From Yoonia litorea (GTDB lineage: Bacteria > Pseudomonadota > Alphaproteobacteria > Rhodobacterales > Rhodobacteraceae), in contig NZ_FOZM01000002.1 in assembly GCF_900114675.1 (NCBI RefSeq), forward strand, positions 124,001 through 188,000: DNA of 64,000 bases, in the 5' to 3' direction. This document shows, piece by piece, positions 18,090 through 27,153 of this stretch; positions within the stretch are counted from its first letter, which is position 1, and each line of letters opens with the position of its first letter. Below the pieces are notes generated by a model. That model made no database searches, was not told the DNA's origin, and was given only the letters and a program-made list of their open reading frames with translations. Both the position numbers and the translations under genes were made by a program.

Positions 18090-19009
18090 CGGCCTCTTTC
18101 CTCCAGAACACGGACATGGGCGGCAGCGGACGCGCCCAACGCGGGCAAGTCATAGCCCCCTTCAAGACTGGAAACCACCCGTCCGGCACAGTGTTTGTCC
18201 GCCAAATCACAGAGTTTCTCGGTGACCCACGCGAAATCGTCCACCTCAAGTTCCATCCCCGCCAAAGGGTCATCCTTATGGGCATCGAACCCTGCCGAGA
18301 TGATGATAAGCTCCGGCTTGAAGGCATCCACACGCGGCAACACCTGCGCCTCGTAGGCTGCACGGAATCCGGCTGATCCCGTTCCGCCGGGCAAAGGCAC
18401 GTTCAGGATATTGCCGCTACCGGTCTCATGCACGGCCCCGGTCCCGGGATAAAGCGGTGACTGATGTGATGAGCAGAACAGAATGCGCGGATCATCCTCG
18501 ACCAGATCCTGTGTGCCATTGCCGTGATGGACATCAAAATCCACGATGGCCACGCGCGACAATCCGTGATGGTCCAGCGCATGACGCGCGGCCACAACGA
18601 CATTGCCGAAGAAACAAAATCCCATCGCCGTCTCTCGCTCGGCATGGTGTCCGGGGGGACGCACGGCAGCAAAGGCGTTCTGCGCCTCGCCCCCCAATAC
18701 AAGATCAACCGCACGCACAGCACCGCCTGCCGCGCGATAGGCCGCAGCCAATGTGCCTGCTGACATATGGGTGTCAGCATCCAAAGAGCGCCACCCCTCT
18801 GTGGGGGCCGCAGCACGGACGGCATCAATATGACGCTTGGGGTGCGCCCGCAGCAAATCATCATCGGCTGCCAGTGGCGCCTTGACCCGCTTGAGATCAA
18901 ATCCCTCAAGCGCACCCAACACCGCGTCAAGACGCGCCACCTGTTCTGGATGCCCCGGAGGCGTTACATGCCCGTAGCAATCTTCATGTGTTATCAAAGC
19001 TGTTGTCAT
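18086..19009 (-). CDS. histone deacetylase family (class II HDAC-like) deacetylase
   Basis: Zinc-dependent deacylase of 307 residues related to acetoin-utilisation proteins and acetylpolyamine amidohydrolases. Active-site elements are AVRPPGHHAERETAMGFCFF (paired catalytic histidines), IVDFDVHHGNGTQ (zinc Asp and His), ISAGFDAHKDDPL (zinc Asp) and SLEGGYDLPAL. It heads the HDAC-like/xseB/ispA/dxs transcription unit with a four-base overlap to xseB. A small inverted repeat GTTGTC/GACAAC (19002-19018) straddles its start codon. Physiological substrates of bacterial members are mostly unknown. Confidence 0.92.
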   Translation of the reverse strand: MTTALITHEDCYGHVTPPGHPEQVARLDAVLGALEGFDLKRVKAPLAADDDLLRAHPKRHIDAVRAAAPTEGWRSLDADTHMSAGTLAAAYRAAGGAVRAVDLVLGGEAQNAFAAVRPPGHHAERETAMGFCFFGNVVVAARHALDHHGLSRVAIVDFDVHHGNGTQDLVEDDPRILFCSSHQSPLYPGTGAVHETGSGNILNVPLPGGTGSAGFRAAYEAQVLPRVDAFKPELIIISAGFDAHKDDPLAGMELEVDDFAWVTEKLCDLADKHCAGRVVSSLEGGYDLPALGASAAAHVRVLEERGR

Positions 19010-19081
19010 ACCGACAACAGACCCAATTCGGCGGGCAACTACAAGCTGCTCGTGTTCTAAAAATGCCTTTGGCGCGGACGC

Positions 19082-19783
19082 CTATTCGGGCGACAACATA
19101 TATCCCGCACCGCGCACAGTCTGCAGATAGCGCGGCTGTTTGGGGTCCACCTCGATCTTGCGACGCAGTCTGGTGATCTGCACATCCACCGCGCGTTCCT
19201 GCGTTTGGCCGCCTGACCGGCTGAGCTCTTCGACCAAACGTGTGCGCGTCACCGCTTCGCCAGGACACCCCGAGAAGATACGCATAAGCTGGCTTTCCGT
19301 CGCTGTGAGGCGGACAAGCTGATCGCCATTCCACATCTCGCCGCGCTCAATATCGTAACGCACCGGCCCGAGATTCAGGACTTTGGGCAGAACAACTGCA
19401 GGCTCTGCCGCCGGAACACGGCGCAGGATCGCATTGATCCGCAACAACAGTTCTTTTGGCTCAAATGGTTTTGCAAGGTAGTCGTCCGCCCCCGCCTCAA
19501 GCCCCGTAATACGGTCGTCAGTTCCGCCCTTTGCGGTCAGGAGCATGATGGGTGTGGTCATTTTTTGGCGGAGATCACGACAGAGCGCCATGCCGTCTTC
19601 GCCGGGCATCATCACGTCAAGCACGATCAGATCAAACTCCAGCCCTGACAGAATACGACGAGCATGGGCCGCATCCCGCGCGGTCGAGACCAGAAAACCG
19701 GAGCGGATCAGGAACTTCTGCAACAACCCTCTGATGCGCTCGTCATCATCGACAATCAACAGGTGGGCGTCGTCGCTATTCAT
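19082..19783 (-). CDS. petR: OmpR-family response regulator PetR
   Basis: A 233-residue DNA-binding response regulator. The receiver domain (residues 1-120) has the acidic pocket DDDER, the phosphorylated Asp in LIVLDVMMPGEDG (residue about 56), the switch Thr in MLLTAKG and the Lys in LAKPFEPKELLLR. The C-terminal winged helix contains RLTATESQLMRIF and VDVQITRLRRKIEVDP. It overlaps the upstream MarR-type petP by four bases, the arrangement of the Rhodobacter capsulatus petP-petR pair, where PetR is needed for growth and lies upstream of the cytochrome bc1 genes. Those genes are not adjacent here, and no histidine kinase accompanies the pair. Confidence 0.9.
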   Translation of the reverse strand: MNSDDAHLLIVDDDERIRGLLQKFLIRSGFLVSTARDAAHARRILSGLEFDLIVLDVMMPGEDGMALCRDLRQKMTTPIMLLTAKGGTDDRITGLEAGADDYLAKPFEPKELLLRINAILRRVPAAEPAVVLPKVLNLGPVRYDIERGEMWNGDQLVRLTATESQLMRIFSGCPGEAVTRTRLVEELSRSGGQTQERAVDVQITRLRRKIEVDPKQPRYLQTVRGAGYMLSPE

Positions 19784-20286
19784 TCACTTCGGTCCTTCAT
19801 CGCCTTATAATGCTGGCGCGTCTCGTCATCCATCATCGCTTCAAGCACCTGCCGGAAACCGGCAACCGCCTCTGGACCGGCGGCACGATAAGCCGCACGC
19901 ATCCGGTCACGCTGGGCGTCCGACAACTCGCGCTCAAGGGCCGCACCCGCATCAGTCAGGTGCAAATGCCGCTCGCGCTTGTCACGGGTGCCAACGGTGC
20001 TTGCTACCAAACCGTCTTCGATCAAAGTCCGCAAGACACGATTGAGCGACTGTTTTGTAACGCCCAGAATAGACAGAAGATTATTGACCGTTGTGCCGGG
20101 GCTGCGGTTGATGAAATGGATCGCCCGATGGTGCGCACGACCGTAGGATTTCTCGGCCAGAATGCGGTCGGGGTCCGCAGTGAACCCGCGATAGGCAAAG
20201 AACATCGCCTCGATCCCCTTGCGCAACTGCTCATCTGTCAGAAAAAGCAGGCTCTGCCCCATCTGCGGTGGCAATCCCTGATTCAT
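19780..20286 (-). CDS. petP: MarR-family transcriptional regulator PetP
   Basis: A 168-residue winged-helix regulator. The N-terminus (LFLTDEQLRKGIEAMFFAYR) is the dimerisation arm; the recognition region is TTVNNLLSILGVTKQSLNR followed by the wing GTRDKRERHLHLTDAG. The gene is coupled to petR by an ATGA overlap, matching the petP-petR operon of Rhodobacterales. Its own upstream region holds a perfect CTGACG-N8-CGTCAG inverted repeat, a size suited to a MarR dimer, so autoregulation is plausible. No ligand can be inferred. Confidence 0.88.
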   Translation of the reverse strand: MNQGLPPQMGQSLLFLTDEQLRKGIEAMFFAYRGFTADPDRILAEKSYGRAHHRAIHFINRSPGTTVNNLLSILGVTKQSLNRVLRTLIEDGLVASTVGTRDKRERHLHLTDAGAALERELSDAQRDRMRAAYRAAGPEAVAGFRQVLEAMMDDETRQHYKAMKDRSE

Positions 20287-20303
20287 GCCTGTCCTCCCTC
20301 AAA

Positions 20304-20323
20304 CTGACGCAAGAATACGTCAG
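20304..20323. promoter_or_regulatory. candidate MarR-type operator between petP and ilvE
   Basis: CTGACG and CGTCAG form a perfect inverted repeat around an eight-base spacer, 18 bases before the petP start codon. A TTGACA hexamer (20329-20334) facing ilvE lies beside it, but its -10 partner is weak. The placement fits repression of petPR, perhaps also of ilvE; the binding protein is inferred, not shown. Confidence 0.45.
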
Positions 20324-20434
20324 CTTTGTTGACATTCCAAGAATCAACTGTTAGCGATCGGCAGAAACTACGTAATATTATGTCCGAAACGGACCTATCT
20401 GCGTAACTTATGCAAATTTGGGATGGAGGCAGCG

Positions 20435-21304
20435 ATGGCTGGCGCATACGACGATAGAGACGGCAAAATCTGGATGGACGGCCAGCTGGTCGAATGGCGG
20501 GATGCAAAGGTGCATATCCTGACCCACGCCATGCACTACGCCTCCTCCGTCTTTGAGGGCGAGCGTTGCTACTCCGGCAAGATTTTCAAATCGCGCGAAC
20601 ACTCAGAGCGCTTGATCAAATCCGGCCAGTTGATCGACTTTCAGATTCCCTACACCGTTGACGAAATCGAGGCCGCCAAGCAGGCCGCGCTCGACGCCAA
20701 CAACCTCAAGGATGCCTATGTCCGCGCGGTCGCTTGGCGCGGCGCAGGTGAGGACATGGGTGTCGCCTCTGCCCGCAACCCTGTCCACATGGCCGTCGCA
20801 GTCTGGGAATGGGGCAACTACTACGGTGATGCCAAGATGAAGGGTGCCAAGCTCGACATCGCAAAATGGAAACGCCCAAGCCCGGAAACAGCGCCATCAC
20901 AGGCAAAGGCGGCTGGCCTTTACATGATTGCGACCATGTCCAAGCATACGGCTGAGGCCAAAGGCTGCTCTGACGCCATGATGTTCGACTATCGCGGCTA
21001 TGTCGCAGAGGCGACAGGCGCCAACATCTTCTTTGTGAAGGATGGCGAGGTGCATACCCCTCTGGCCGATGCTTTCCTCAATGGGCTGACCCGCCAGACC
21101 GTCATCGGTATGCTCAAGGACAAAGGACTGACAGTGCACGAACGGCACATCATGCCTGAGGAACTGGAAGGTTTCGAGCAGTGCTGGCTGACCGGTACCG
21201 CAGCCGAGGTCACGCCCGTCGGACAGATCGGCGACTATAATTTTGAAGTTGGCGCAATCACACGTGAGATTGCCGAGGACTACGAGAAACTCGTCCGTTC
21301 CTAA
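20435..21304 (+). CDS. ilvE: branched-chain amino acid aminotransferase IlvE
   Basis: PLP-dependent (fold type IV) enzyme of 289 residues that interconverts leucine, isoleucine and valine with their 2-oxo acids. A GGAGG ribosome site lies before the ATG at 20435. Family motifs are HAMHYASSVFEGERCY, the PLP lysine in the segment AEAKGCSDAMMFDYRG or just before it, YVAEATGANIFFV, TPLADAFLNGLTRQTVI and LTGTAAEVTPVGQI. It is divergent from petPR and ends at a strong terminator, so it is transcribed alone. Confidence 0.96.
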   Translation: MAGAYDDRDGKIWMDGQLVEWRDAKVHILTHAMHYASSVFEGERCYSGKIFKSREHSERLIKSGQLIDFQIPYTVDEIEAAKQAALDANNLKDAYVRAVAWRGAGEDMGVASARNPVHMAVAVWEWGNYYGDAKMKGAKLDIAKWKRPSPETAPSQAKAAGLYMIATMSKHTAEAKGCSDAMMFDYRGYVAEATGANIFFVKDGEVHTPLADAFLNGLTRQTVIGMLKDKGLTVHERHIMPEELEGFEQCWLTGTAAEVTPVGQIGDYNFEVGAITREIAEDYEKLVRS

Positions 21305-21326
21305 GCGCGAAGCTTAAAAATGATCC

Positions 21327-21352
21327 AAAGGGGCGCAGCAGCGCCCCTTTTT
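21327..21352 (+). terminator. intrinsic terminator of ilvE
   Basis: AAAGGGGCGC and GCGCCCCTTT form a 10-base-pair stem around AGCA, followed by a T run. It starts about 25 bases after the ilvE stop and could also serve the convergent small ORF. Confidence 0.92.
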
Positions 21353-21359
21353 CATGTGT

Positions 21360-21542
21360 TCAGGCCTCTTCGCGTGCGCAGCGCAGGAATTGCGCCTGCT
21401 TCTGGCCGTCCTGCCGCAAGCGCGTCCGCCGCTGTAGCGCCAGTGTCTCGCGATGTGGATATTCCTTACCGGCCTTCAGAACCGCGTGCGCCAAATCAGA
21501 ATCGCGCTGCTTCGTCGGTCTGTCGAGTATGTGTTTTGCCAT
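21360..21542 (-). CDS. hypothetical small basic protein (60 aa)
   Basis: A 60-residue ORF starting at the ATG at 21542 behind GGAGGATGAG, a good ribosome site. The product (MAKHILDRPTKQRDSDLAHA...) is rich in Arg, Lys, Gln and Asp, with no membrane segment or motif I recognise. It is convergent with ilvE across the terminator. The ribosome site and lack of an overlapping gene support it as real; function unknown. Confidence 0.5.
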   Translation of the reverse strand: MAKHILDRPTKQRDSDLAHAVLKAGKEYPHRETLALQRRTRLRQDGQKQAQFLRCAREEA

Positions 21543-21814
21543 CTCATCCTCCGATCGTTGGGCGTCCACCATAACACCAATCGGCGGATTTCCGTCAATT
21601 CCATCTGTTTTGTCTCAAATTCAGCGATAATCAGCCGCTCTGACCCGCGATTACGGGCGCTTGGGACAACAACAAAATCCCGATCATGGCAGGCGCAGTC
21701 AAACTTCTGACGGGATTATTGGCGAAGCTATACGGAATTTCACGAGTAACAGATTGATTAGCCATGGTTCTCCCTGACGATAGAAACGCACCCCCAAATC
21801 CCAACCGAACACGC

Positions 21815-22387
21815 ATGTCCGACAACGATTTCAGAATTCGGAATCTGCTCAAACATGCGCCACAGGACCTGTGGCTCGACACGATCCGCCGCGCCCGCAG
21901 CGATGCGCACAACGGGCTGATCCACTGGATGTTGAGCCAGCCGCAATGTGATTTCGCCGTTGCCGCCCATGCCTTCTATCGGTCAAACCCGGCCCAACAT
22001 GTCGACAGACCGCAACCGCTGCCGGCGCGTCCGGGCCCCGACAACCTGTTTGCCGTCGTGCTCTTTAACTGGGACACGGGCTCTTTCAGGACGCATAACC
22101 TCATGGTCGAGGCGCAAGACGCCCACCCGCGCATGATGTCCCGCCTGAACCAGAAACTGCTGGTGCATGCTACAAACAGCTTGCCTTTCCACATCCCGAC
22201 AGAGTTCCAGCGCCCCCAAGGTGGTGTGCCTGCCCAAGTGCCCTCGCAGCTTTCACCGGACACAGACCCGCGCATCTGGTCGCTTTATGCCGATCTGGGC
22301 CTCAACGTGCCCGATCAGCCCCCCGGTCTGGGACGCAAACTTGCCTCTGCAAAGAACCTGATCCGCAAGATCGGTCTGGGCCGCTAG
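21815..22387 (+). CDS. hypothetical protein with DUF4274-like N-terminus
   Basis: About 190 residues from the ATG at 21815 (MSDNDFRIRNLL); an in-frame ATG at 21764 would add 17 Pro/Arg-rich residues, and neither has a clear ribosome site. Residues 15-50 (HNGLIHWMLSQPQCDFAVAA followed by HAFYRSNP) resemble the short WxLxQPxCDxATAxxxF motif of DUF4274 proteins. The remainder is Pro- and Arg-rich without recognisable domains. The stop codon shares a CTAG with the convergent EamA transporter. The 190 bases upstream contain no other gene I can support. Confidence 0.6.
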   Translation: MSDNDFRIRNLLKHAPQDLWLDTIRRARSDAHNGLIHWMLSQPQCDFAVAAHAFYRSNPAQHVDRPQPLPARPGPDNLFAVVLFNWDTGSFRTHNLMVEAQDAHPRMMSRLNQKLLVHATNSLPFHIPTEFQRPQGGVPAQVPSQLSPDTDPRIWSLYADLGLNVPDQPPGLGRKLASAKNLIRKIGLGR

Positions 22388-23304
22388 GATCCTACGTTGC
22401 CGGTTGCTTTGCGCTGCTGTGCGCGCTGCAACCCCAACTGGCGTTCCCGCCAGATGATGAGGACGCCTGCAGCAATCACGATCCCTGCACCGACCAACAT
22501 GGTGCCGGTCGGCACCTCGTCGAAGATGAAAAAGCCGATCAGCAAGGCCAGCAACATCGAGGTGTAGTCAAAGGGGGCCACAAGCGATGCATCGGCATAG
22601 CGGTAGCTTGATGTCAGCAGGATCTGCCCGATCCCGCCAAGAAGCCCCGCCATGACCAGCATCGCAATCACAGGCCACGACGGCATCACCCAGCCCCAGG
22701 GCAAGGTCAGCAGGGCCAGCAGTGACGATGTGATCGTGAACCAGAAAACAATCGCCGCCGTCGTCTCTGTCTGGACCAGTTTGCGGATAAACACCTGTGC
22801 CAGCGCAGCCAGCACCGCGCCCATCAAAACGACAATCGCCCCAAGCGTTTCAGACATGTTCAAGGACGTCCCAACCGACAGCCGTGGTGACAGAACAATC
22901 AGAACGCCGACCATGCCCAGCGCGACCGCAGACAGGCGAAAAGCCCTGACGTTTTCGCCCAGAAACATCGCCGCAAAGACAACGACCAGAAGCGGCGCCG
23001 CATAGCCGATCGCAGTGACCTCTGGCAACGGCAAGAGGCCCAGACCGGTAAAGCCCAGACCCATTGCGCTGGTCCCGATCAGACCGCGCCAGACATGGCC
23101 CATCGGGTTCTTGGATTTCCACCCGTCCCGCAATTCATGCCGGATCGCGAGCCACCCCAGAATGATCGGCAGGGCAAAGAATGACCGGAAGAAAACAGCC
23201 TGCCCCGGCGGCACCTCTGCAGATGACGCTTTGACGAGGCTCGCCATGGCCATGAACATGCAGACAGACAGAATTTTGAAGACGATGCCGCGCAGCGGTT
23301 GCAT
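22384..23304 (-). CDS. DMT superfamily (EamA) transporter
   Basis: Inner-membrane protein of 306 residues with about ten hydrophobic helices arranged as two EamA repeats. The first repeat ends with LPLPEVTAIGYAAPLLVVVFA and FLGENVRAFRLSAVALGMVGV; the second has SSYRYADASLVAPFDYTSML and FFIFDEVPTGTMLVGAGIVI, the paired motifs of the family. The ATG at 23304 (MQPLRGIVFKIL) fits the first helix. These carriers export metabolites or amino acids; this substrate is unknown. Confidence 0.88.
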   Translation of the reverse strand: MQPLRGIVFKILSVCMFMAMASLVKASSAEVPPGQAVFFRSFFALPIILGWLAIRHELRDGWKSKNPMGHVWRGLIGTSAMGLGFTGLGLLPLPEVTAIGYAAPLLVVVFAAMFLGENVRAFRLSAVALGMVGVLIVLSPRLSVGTSLNMSETLGAIVVLMGAVLAALAQVFIRKLVQTETTAAIVFWFTITSSLLALLTLPWGWVMPSWPVIAMLVMAGLLGGIGQILLTSSYRYADASLVAPFDYTSMLLALLIGFFIFDEVPTGTMLVGAGIVIAAGVLIIWRERQLGLQRAQQRKATGNVGS

Positions 23305-23358
23305 GATAGGGCCCCTTGCTGAGGCCAACCTATGCCGCCCGTCTGCGCAGCGAAAGTC

Positions 23359-24513
23359 TTATTGCGGGATCACCCGCACCGCGCGTCCACTGTCATTGAT
23401 GACAAGGACCGCACCGTCATCCAGCACCTCGATATCACGCAGACGCCCAAGCTCTCTGACAAGGCGTTCCTCACCCGCAACACGGCCATCCTCGATATCA
23501 AGACGCACCATGCCACCGGGATTCAGTGACGCAATCAGCAGGTCTCCCTGCCACGGCCCGAACGATCCGTCATAGACGGTCATGCCAGAAGGCGCGATCA
23601 CAGGGTCCCAATAGTAAACCGGCCCTTCAAATCCTTCAGCACGGGCGATCCCCTCGCTCACCTCGGACCCGCCGTAGTTGATGCCGTAGCTAACAACAGG
23701 CCAGCCGTAATTCTCGCCGCTTTGGGGGCGGTTCAATTCATCACCCCCGCGCGGGCCGTGCTCGACTGTCCAAAGCGCACCGTCCGGCCCAAGTGTTGCA
23801 CCTTGCACGTTACGGTGGCCGAGCGACCAGATTGCGTCATCGCCGTCGCGGCCCACAAAAGGATTATCCTGCGGAATGGAGCCATCGTAGTTCACGCGAA
23901 TGATCTTGCCGTGGGTGCTGTTGATGTCCTGCACAAGATCGCCGCTGTCACCGGCACCACGGTCGCCGGTCGTGATAAAGACGGTGCCATCTGCCATGGG
24001 AACGATACGGCTTCCGAAATGACGTCCACCGCGCACCGGTGGGTCTTGTACGAAAATATCCATGACGTCCGTCAGACGGCCCTGATTGTCGAGCGTGCCT
24101 CTGGCCGCTGCAGTCACAAGCCCGCCATCGACAGGTTTGGCGTAAGTCCAGAATACCAACCGGTCGTTGCTGAAATCCGGCGAGACATTCACGTCCAGCA
24201 ATCCGCCCTGTCCCTGCACGGCGATCTCTGGCAGGCCCGAAATCGGGCCGCTGACGCTTCCGTCAGCATTGATCACACGCATGTCACCCGTAATTTCGGT
24301 GACAAGAAACTGACCGCTCGGCAGGCGATCAAGCCCCCATGGCCCGTTCAGGCCGGTGGCGAAAACCTCTGTCGAGACAGATGTCTCCGGCAAGGCAGGC
24401 GCGCGTGTCTGATTTTCGAAGGCAGGATCGAAATCTGCGTTGGCAGGCCCTTGGGCAACCTGTGCTGCCACCGAGAGCGGGAAGAGGCTAAGTACGATCG
24501 TCTGTTTCAACAT
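23359..24513 (-). CDS. PQQ-dependent sugar dehydrogenase (soluble aldose dehydrogenase family), exported
   Basis: A 384-residue six-bladed propeller protein. The ATG at 24513 follows AAAGGAGATTG and gives a cleavable signal peptide ([21 protein letters not shown]). Family motifs are [74 protein letters not shown] and [12 protein letters not shown]. These line the PQQ and calcium site of Asd/sGDH enzymes, which oxidise aldose sugars in the periplasm. The first 26 bases lie inside the 3' end of queG. PQQ supply is not encoded in the window. Confidence 0.9.
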   Translation of the reverse strand: MLKQTIVLSLFPLSVAAQVAQGPANADFDPAFENQTRAPALPETSVSTEVFATGLNGPWGLDRLPSGQFLVTEITGDMRVINADGSVSGPISGLPEIAVQGQGGLLDVNVSPDFSNDRLVFWTYAKPVDGGLVTAAARGTLDNQGRLTDVMDIFVQDPPVRGGRHFGSRIVPMADGTVFITTGDRGAGDSGDLVQDINSTHGKIIRVNYDGSIPQDNPFVGRDGDDAIWSLGHRNVQGATLGPDGALWTVEHGPRGGDELNRPQSGENYGWPVVSYGINYGGSEVSEGIARAEGFEGPVYYWDPVIAPSGMTVYDGSFGPWQGDLLIASLNPGGMVRLDIEDGRVAGEERLVRELGRLRDIEVLDDGAVLVINDSGRAVRVIPQ

Positions 24514-25552
24514 TGGCAATCTCCTTTATGCGGGAGATAGCCCAACGCGCCGCGTCGGCGACCGTTGCGTCCTGATCCTCAAGCAAAGGTGAAACCGCCG
24601 TCAACAGTGCAGGATCGCCCGAATTGCCGATCGCATAAGCGACATTCCTGACAAAACGGTCGCGCCCGATGCGCTTGATCGGTGATCCCGAAAATTTCGC
24701 GCGAAACGCCGCATCGTCCAATGTGGCCAGATCTGCAAGCGGTGGCGCGACCAGATCGTCGCGTGCCGCAAGACGCGCATCCCGTCCCGTGACCGCAAAT
24801 TTGTTCCAGGGGCAAACTGCCAGACAATCATCGCAACCGTAAATGCGATTGCCCATCAGCGGACGCAAGCTCTCGTCAACCGGCCCTTTATGTTCAATCG
24901 TCAGATAGCTGATGCAGCGGCGCGCATCCAGTTTGTAGGGGGCCGGAAACGCATCTGTCGGGCAGATATCAAGACAGGCCGTGCAACTGCCGCAATGACT
25001 GGTCTCGCCGCGATCAGGGTCCAGTTCAACAGTCGTGAAGATCGCGCCAAGGAAAAACCAATTGCCCAGATCACGGCTCAACAGGTTGGTATGTTTGCCC
25101 TGCCAGCCAAGACCGGCAGCCTGCGCCAACGGCTTTTCCATGACAGGGGCGGTATCGACAAAGACCTTGATCTCCGCCCCTTCCACCTGATCAATCAACC
25201 AGCGCCCCACCTTCTTGAGGCGCTTTTTCACGACGTCATGGTAATCCTTGTTTTGCGCATAGACACTGATCGCCGCGCGATCGGTTTCTTCCAGCACCGC
25301 CAAAGGATCGTGCTCGGGTGTATAGATCTCTGCCAGCATGATGACCGAGCGTGCCTCGGGCCAAAGGGCCGCAGGGTTCGCGCGCCAGTTCATGCGCTCT
25401 GCCATCCAGCCCATCTGGCCGTGCATCCCCGCACCCACAAAAGCCTGCAGTCGCGCTGGCAATTCAGGCACCGCATCAGGCCGGCATACGCCCATTGCGG
25501 CAAAGCCAGCCGCCAGCGCCTCTTCCTGCAAACGGTCTTTCAGACGGTCCAT
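24488..25552 (-). CDS. queG: epoxyqueuosine reductase QueG
   Basis: Cobalamin-dependent iron-sulfur enzyme that makes the last change in queuosine synthesis, reducing epoxyqueuosine in tRNA wobble position 34. The protein has 354 residues from the ATG at 25552. The [19 protein letters not shown] segment holds the catalytic Asp region. Two 4Fe-4S clusters are bound by [16 protein letters not shown] and [13 protein letters not shown] together with CISY. The C-terminal 80 residues form HEAT-like repeats ([20 protein letters not shown]) that grip tRNA. It sits two bases from... the GST gene upstream in the same direction and overlaps the PQQ dehydrogenase gene downstream. Confidence 0.95.
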   Translation of the reverse strand: MDRLKDRLQEEALAAGFAAMGVCRPDAVPELPARLQAFVGAGMHGQMGWMAERMNWRANPAALWPEARSVIMLAEIYTPEHDPLAVLEETDRAAISVYAQNKDYHDVVKKRLKKVGRWLIDQVEGAEIKVFVDTAPVMEKPLAQAAGLGWQGKHTNLLSRDLGNWFFLGAIFTTVELDPDRGETSHCGSCTACLDICPTDAFPAPYKLDARRCISYLTIEHKGPVDESLRPLMGNRIYGCDDCLAVCPWNKFAVTGRDARLAARDDLVAPPLADLATLDDAAFRAKFSGSPIKRIGRDRFVRNVAYAIGNSGDPALLTAVSPLLEDQDATVADAARWAISRIKEIANVETDDRT

Positions 25553-25584
25553 GGTGCCAAATCCCTCGGCAGAGGCAGCCACCC

Positions 25585-26250
25585 CTAGAAATCGAGGTCC
25601 GCGTAATGCGCCGCCGGTGTGAACCCCGGCACCTCGTCGGCCAGAATGGACCGGAAGGCCGGCCGCGATTTGATCTTCGCATACCAGTCCTTGACCGCCT
25701 CGCTGCGGTTCCAGTCCACGTCACTGGTGTAATCAAGGCATGACAACTGCGCCGCCGCTGCAAAGTCCGCCAGTGTCATGTCATTGCCGGCCAGCCAGCG
25801 GCGGTCCTCCAGCAGGAACGCCATGTAGTCGAGGTGATACTTGATCGCCTTCGCCCCCGCCTTGACGTTGGAACTGTCTGGATAGCCCGTGCCCATCACC
25901 TTGCGGTTGACCCGCTCACCGGTGAGCATCGCTGTCACCTCATGGTAGAACTTGTCGTCAAACCATCCCACCAGCCGCCGTGCTTCGAACCGTGCCTTGG
26001 GATCACGCGGCAGCAGGTTCGGCGTCGGATAGGCCTCTTCAAGATATTCGCAGATCGCCGCGCTGTCGGACATGGTCATGCCGTCCATCTTCAGCACCGG
26101 CACCTTGCCGGCGGGATTGCGGCGCATGAAGTCAGGATCACGCTCCCAATAGCGTTCCTCGACCAGTCCGACCTCGATCTTCTTTTCCGCCAGCGACAGC
26201 CTGACTTTGCGGCAAAAAGGGGAAAGCGCGTAATGATAAAGCGTATTCAT
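25585..26250 (-). CDS. glutathione S-transferase family protein
   Basis: A 221-residue two-domain protein. The thioredoxin-like N-terminus ([20 protein letters not shown]) carries the Ser/Cys active-site region, [11 protein letters not shown] contains the cis-Pro, and [14 protein letters not shown] contacts glutathione. The helical C-domain includes [22 protein letters not shown]. Start at the ATG at 26250 ([10 protein letters not shown]) fits the family; 11 more residues upstream do not. It lies just ahead of queG in the same direction. Substrate unknown. Confidence 0.9.
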   Translation of the reverse strand: MNTLYHYALSPFCRKVRLSLAEKKIEVGLVEERYWERDPDFMRRNPAGKVPVLKMDGMTMSDSAAICEYLEEAYPTPNLLPRDPKARFEARRLVGWFDDKFYHEVTAMLTGERVNRKVMGTGYPDSSNVKAGAKAIKYHLDYMAFLLEDRRWLAGNDMTLADFAAAAQLSCLDYTSDVDWNRSEAVKDWYAKIKSRPAFRSILADEVPGFTPAAHYADLDF

Positions 26251-26304
26251 GCAAAAGCTCGCAATATGGGGGTGGGTCTTCAATGCCGCAAGCGGCAGCC
26301 CAGA

Positions 26305-27081
26305 TCAACGGTCAGCGGCGTTTTCAAAGCAATCCGCGCGCCCGTCCGCCGCAATCGTATCGGCGCCTGACAGGATGGAGGCCGCACGGTTGCGCGTAAA
26401 TGTGCTGGGGTTGCTGGCAGAGCGGTCCTTCGGCGCAGGCAGGATCGCCGCCAAACGCGCGGCCTGCCTGCGCGTCAAATCCGCCGCATCCACACCGAAG
26501 TAATGCCGCGCCGCCGCCTGAACGCCAAACACACCTTCATCAAACTCCGCCACGTTGAGATAAAGCTCGACGATACGACGCTTGGACCAAAGCGCCTCTG
26601 TCACAGGGGTCCAGAGCGCCTCGATGGCCTTGCGCGCCCAGGACCGCCCGTGCCAGAGAAACACATTCTTCACCACCTGCTGTGAAATGGTCGATGCACC
26701 GCCAACCCCGTTATCCACCGCCCGCTGGATGGCATTAACGTCCAGCCCCCAATGCAGACAGAAATTTGCATCCTCAGCGGCAACAACCGCACGCGCCATG
26801 ACCGGCGCGATCTCCTCAAGCGGCACCCAATCCTGTGCGATACCATCCAGACGACGGCTTTCGGAAAACATGTATGGCGTCGTCGGCGGGTTGATCACCG
26901 CATAAAGCGCAGTCCAGAGAACGACAAAACCCGCCACACCCAAGACAGCCCACATCACACTGCGACGGACAAACCGGCGCACACGCAGGATCAGCCCGGG
27001 CTGTTCCTGTTTCTTTGATGCGGTCTTCTTTTTCGGGGCTGGCTTTTTGCCTTTGGCCCGCGCTTTGCTCTGCTCTGCCAT
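26305..27081 (-). CDS. mtgA: monofunctional peptidoglycan glycosyltransferase MtgA
   Basis: Membrane-anchored GT51 enzyme of 258 residues that polymerises lipid II into glycan strands. A Lys-rich cytoplasmic tail (residues 1-30) precedes one membrane helix (about 44-64, WAVLGVAGFVVLWTALYAVI). The catalytic Glu lies in VVAAEDANFCLHWGLD, followed by GGASTISQQVVKNVFLW, the second Glu in KRRIVELYLNVAEFDEGVFG and QAARLAAILPAP. There is no transpeptidase domain. The ATG at 27081 is preceded by GGAG; an ATG at 27090 is possible. Confidence 0.94.
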   Translation of the reverse strand: MAEQSKARAKGKKPAPKKKTASKKQEQPGLILRVRRFVRRSVMWAVLGVAGFVVLWTALYAVINPPTTPYMFSESRRLDGIAQDWVPLEEIAPVMARAVVAAEDANFCLHWGLDVNAIQRAVDNGVGGASTISQQVVKNVFLWHGRSWARKAIEALWTPVTEALWSKRRIVELYLNVAEFDEGVFGVQAAARHYFGVDAADLTRRQAARLAAILPAPKDRSASNPSTFTRNRAASILSGADTIAADGRADCFENAADR

Positions 27082-27117
27082 TGGCTCCATAAGCCATGCA
27101 GATGGCCAGAACGTCAA

Positions 27118-27147
27118 CGCCCCCGCAGTAGGATTACTGCGGGGGCG
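27118..27147 (-). terminator. strong hairpin after gltB
   Basis: CGCCCCCGCAGTA and TACTGCGGGGGCG pair perfectly over 13 bases around a four-base loop, starting seven bases beyond the gltB stop. The downstream tail on the minus strand (TTGACGTT) is only partly U-rich, so it may attenuate rather than fully stop reading into mtgA. Confidence 0.8.
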
Positions 27148-27153
27148 TGTCCT

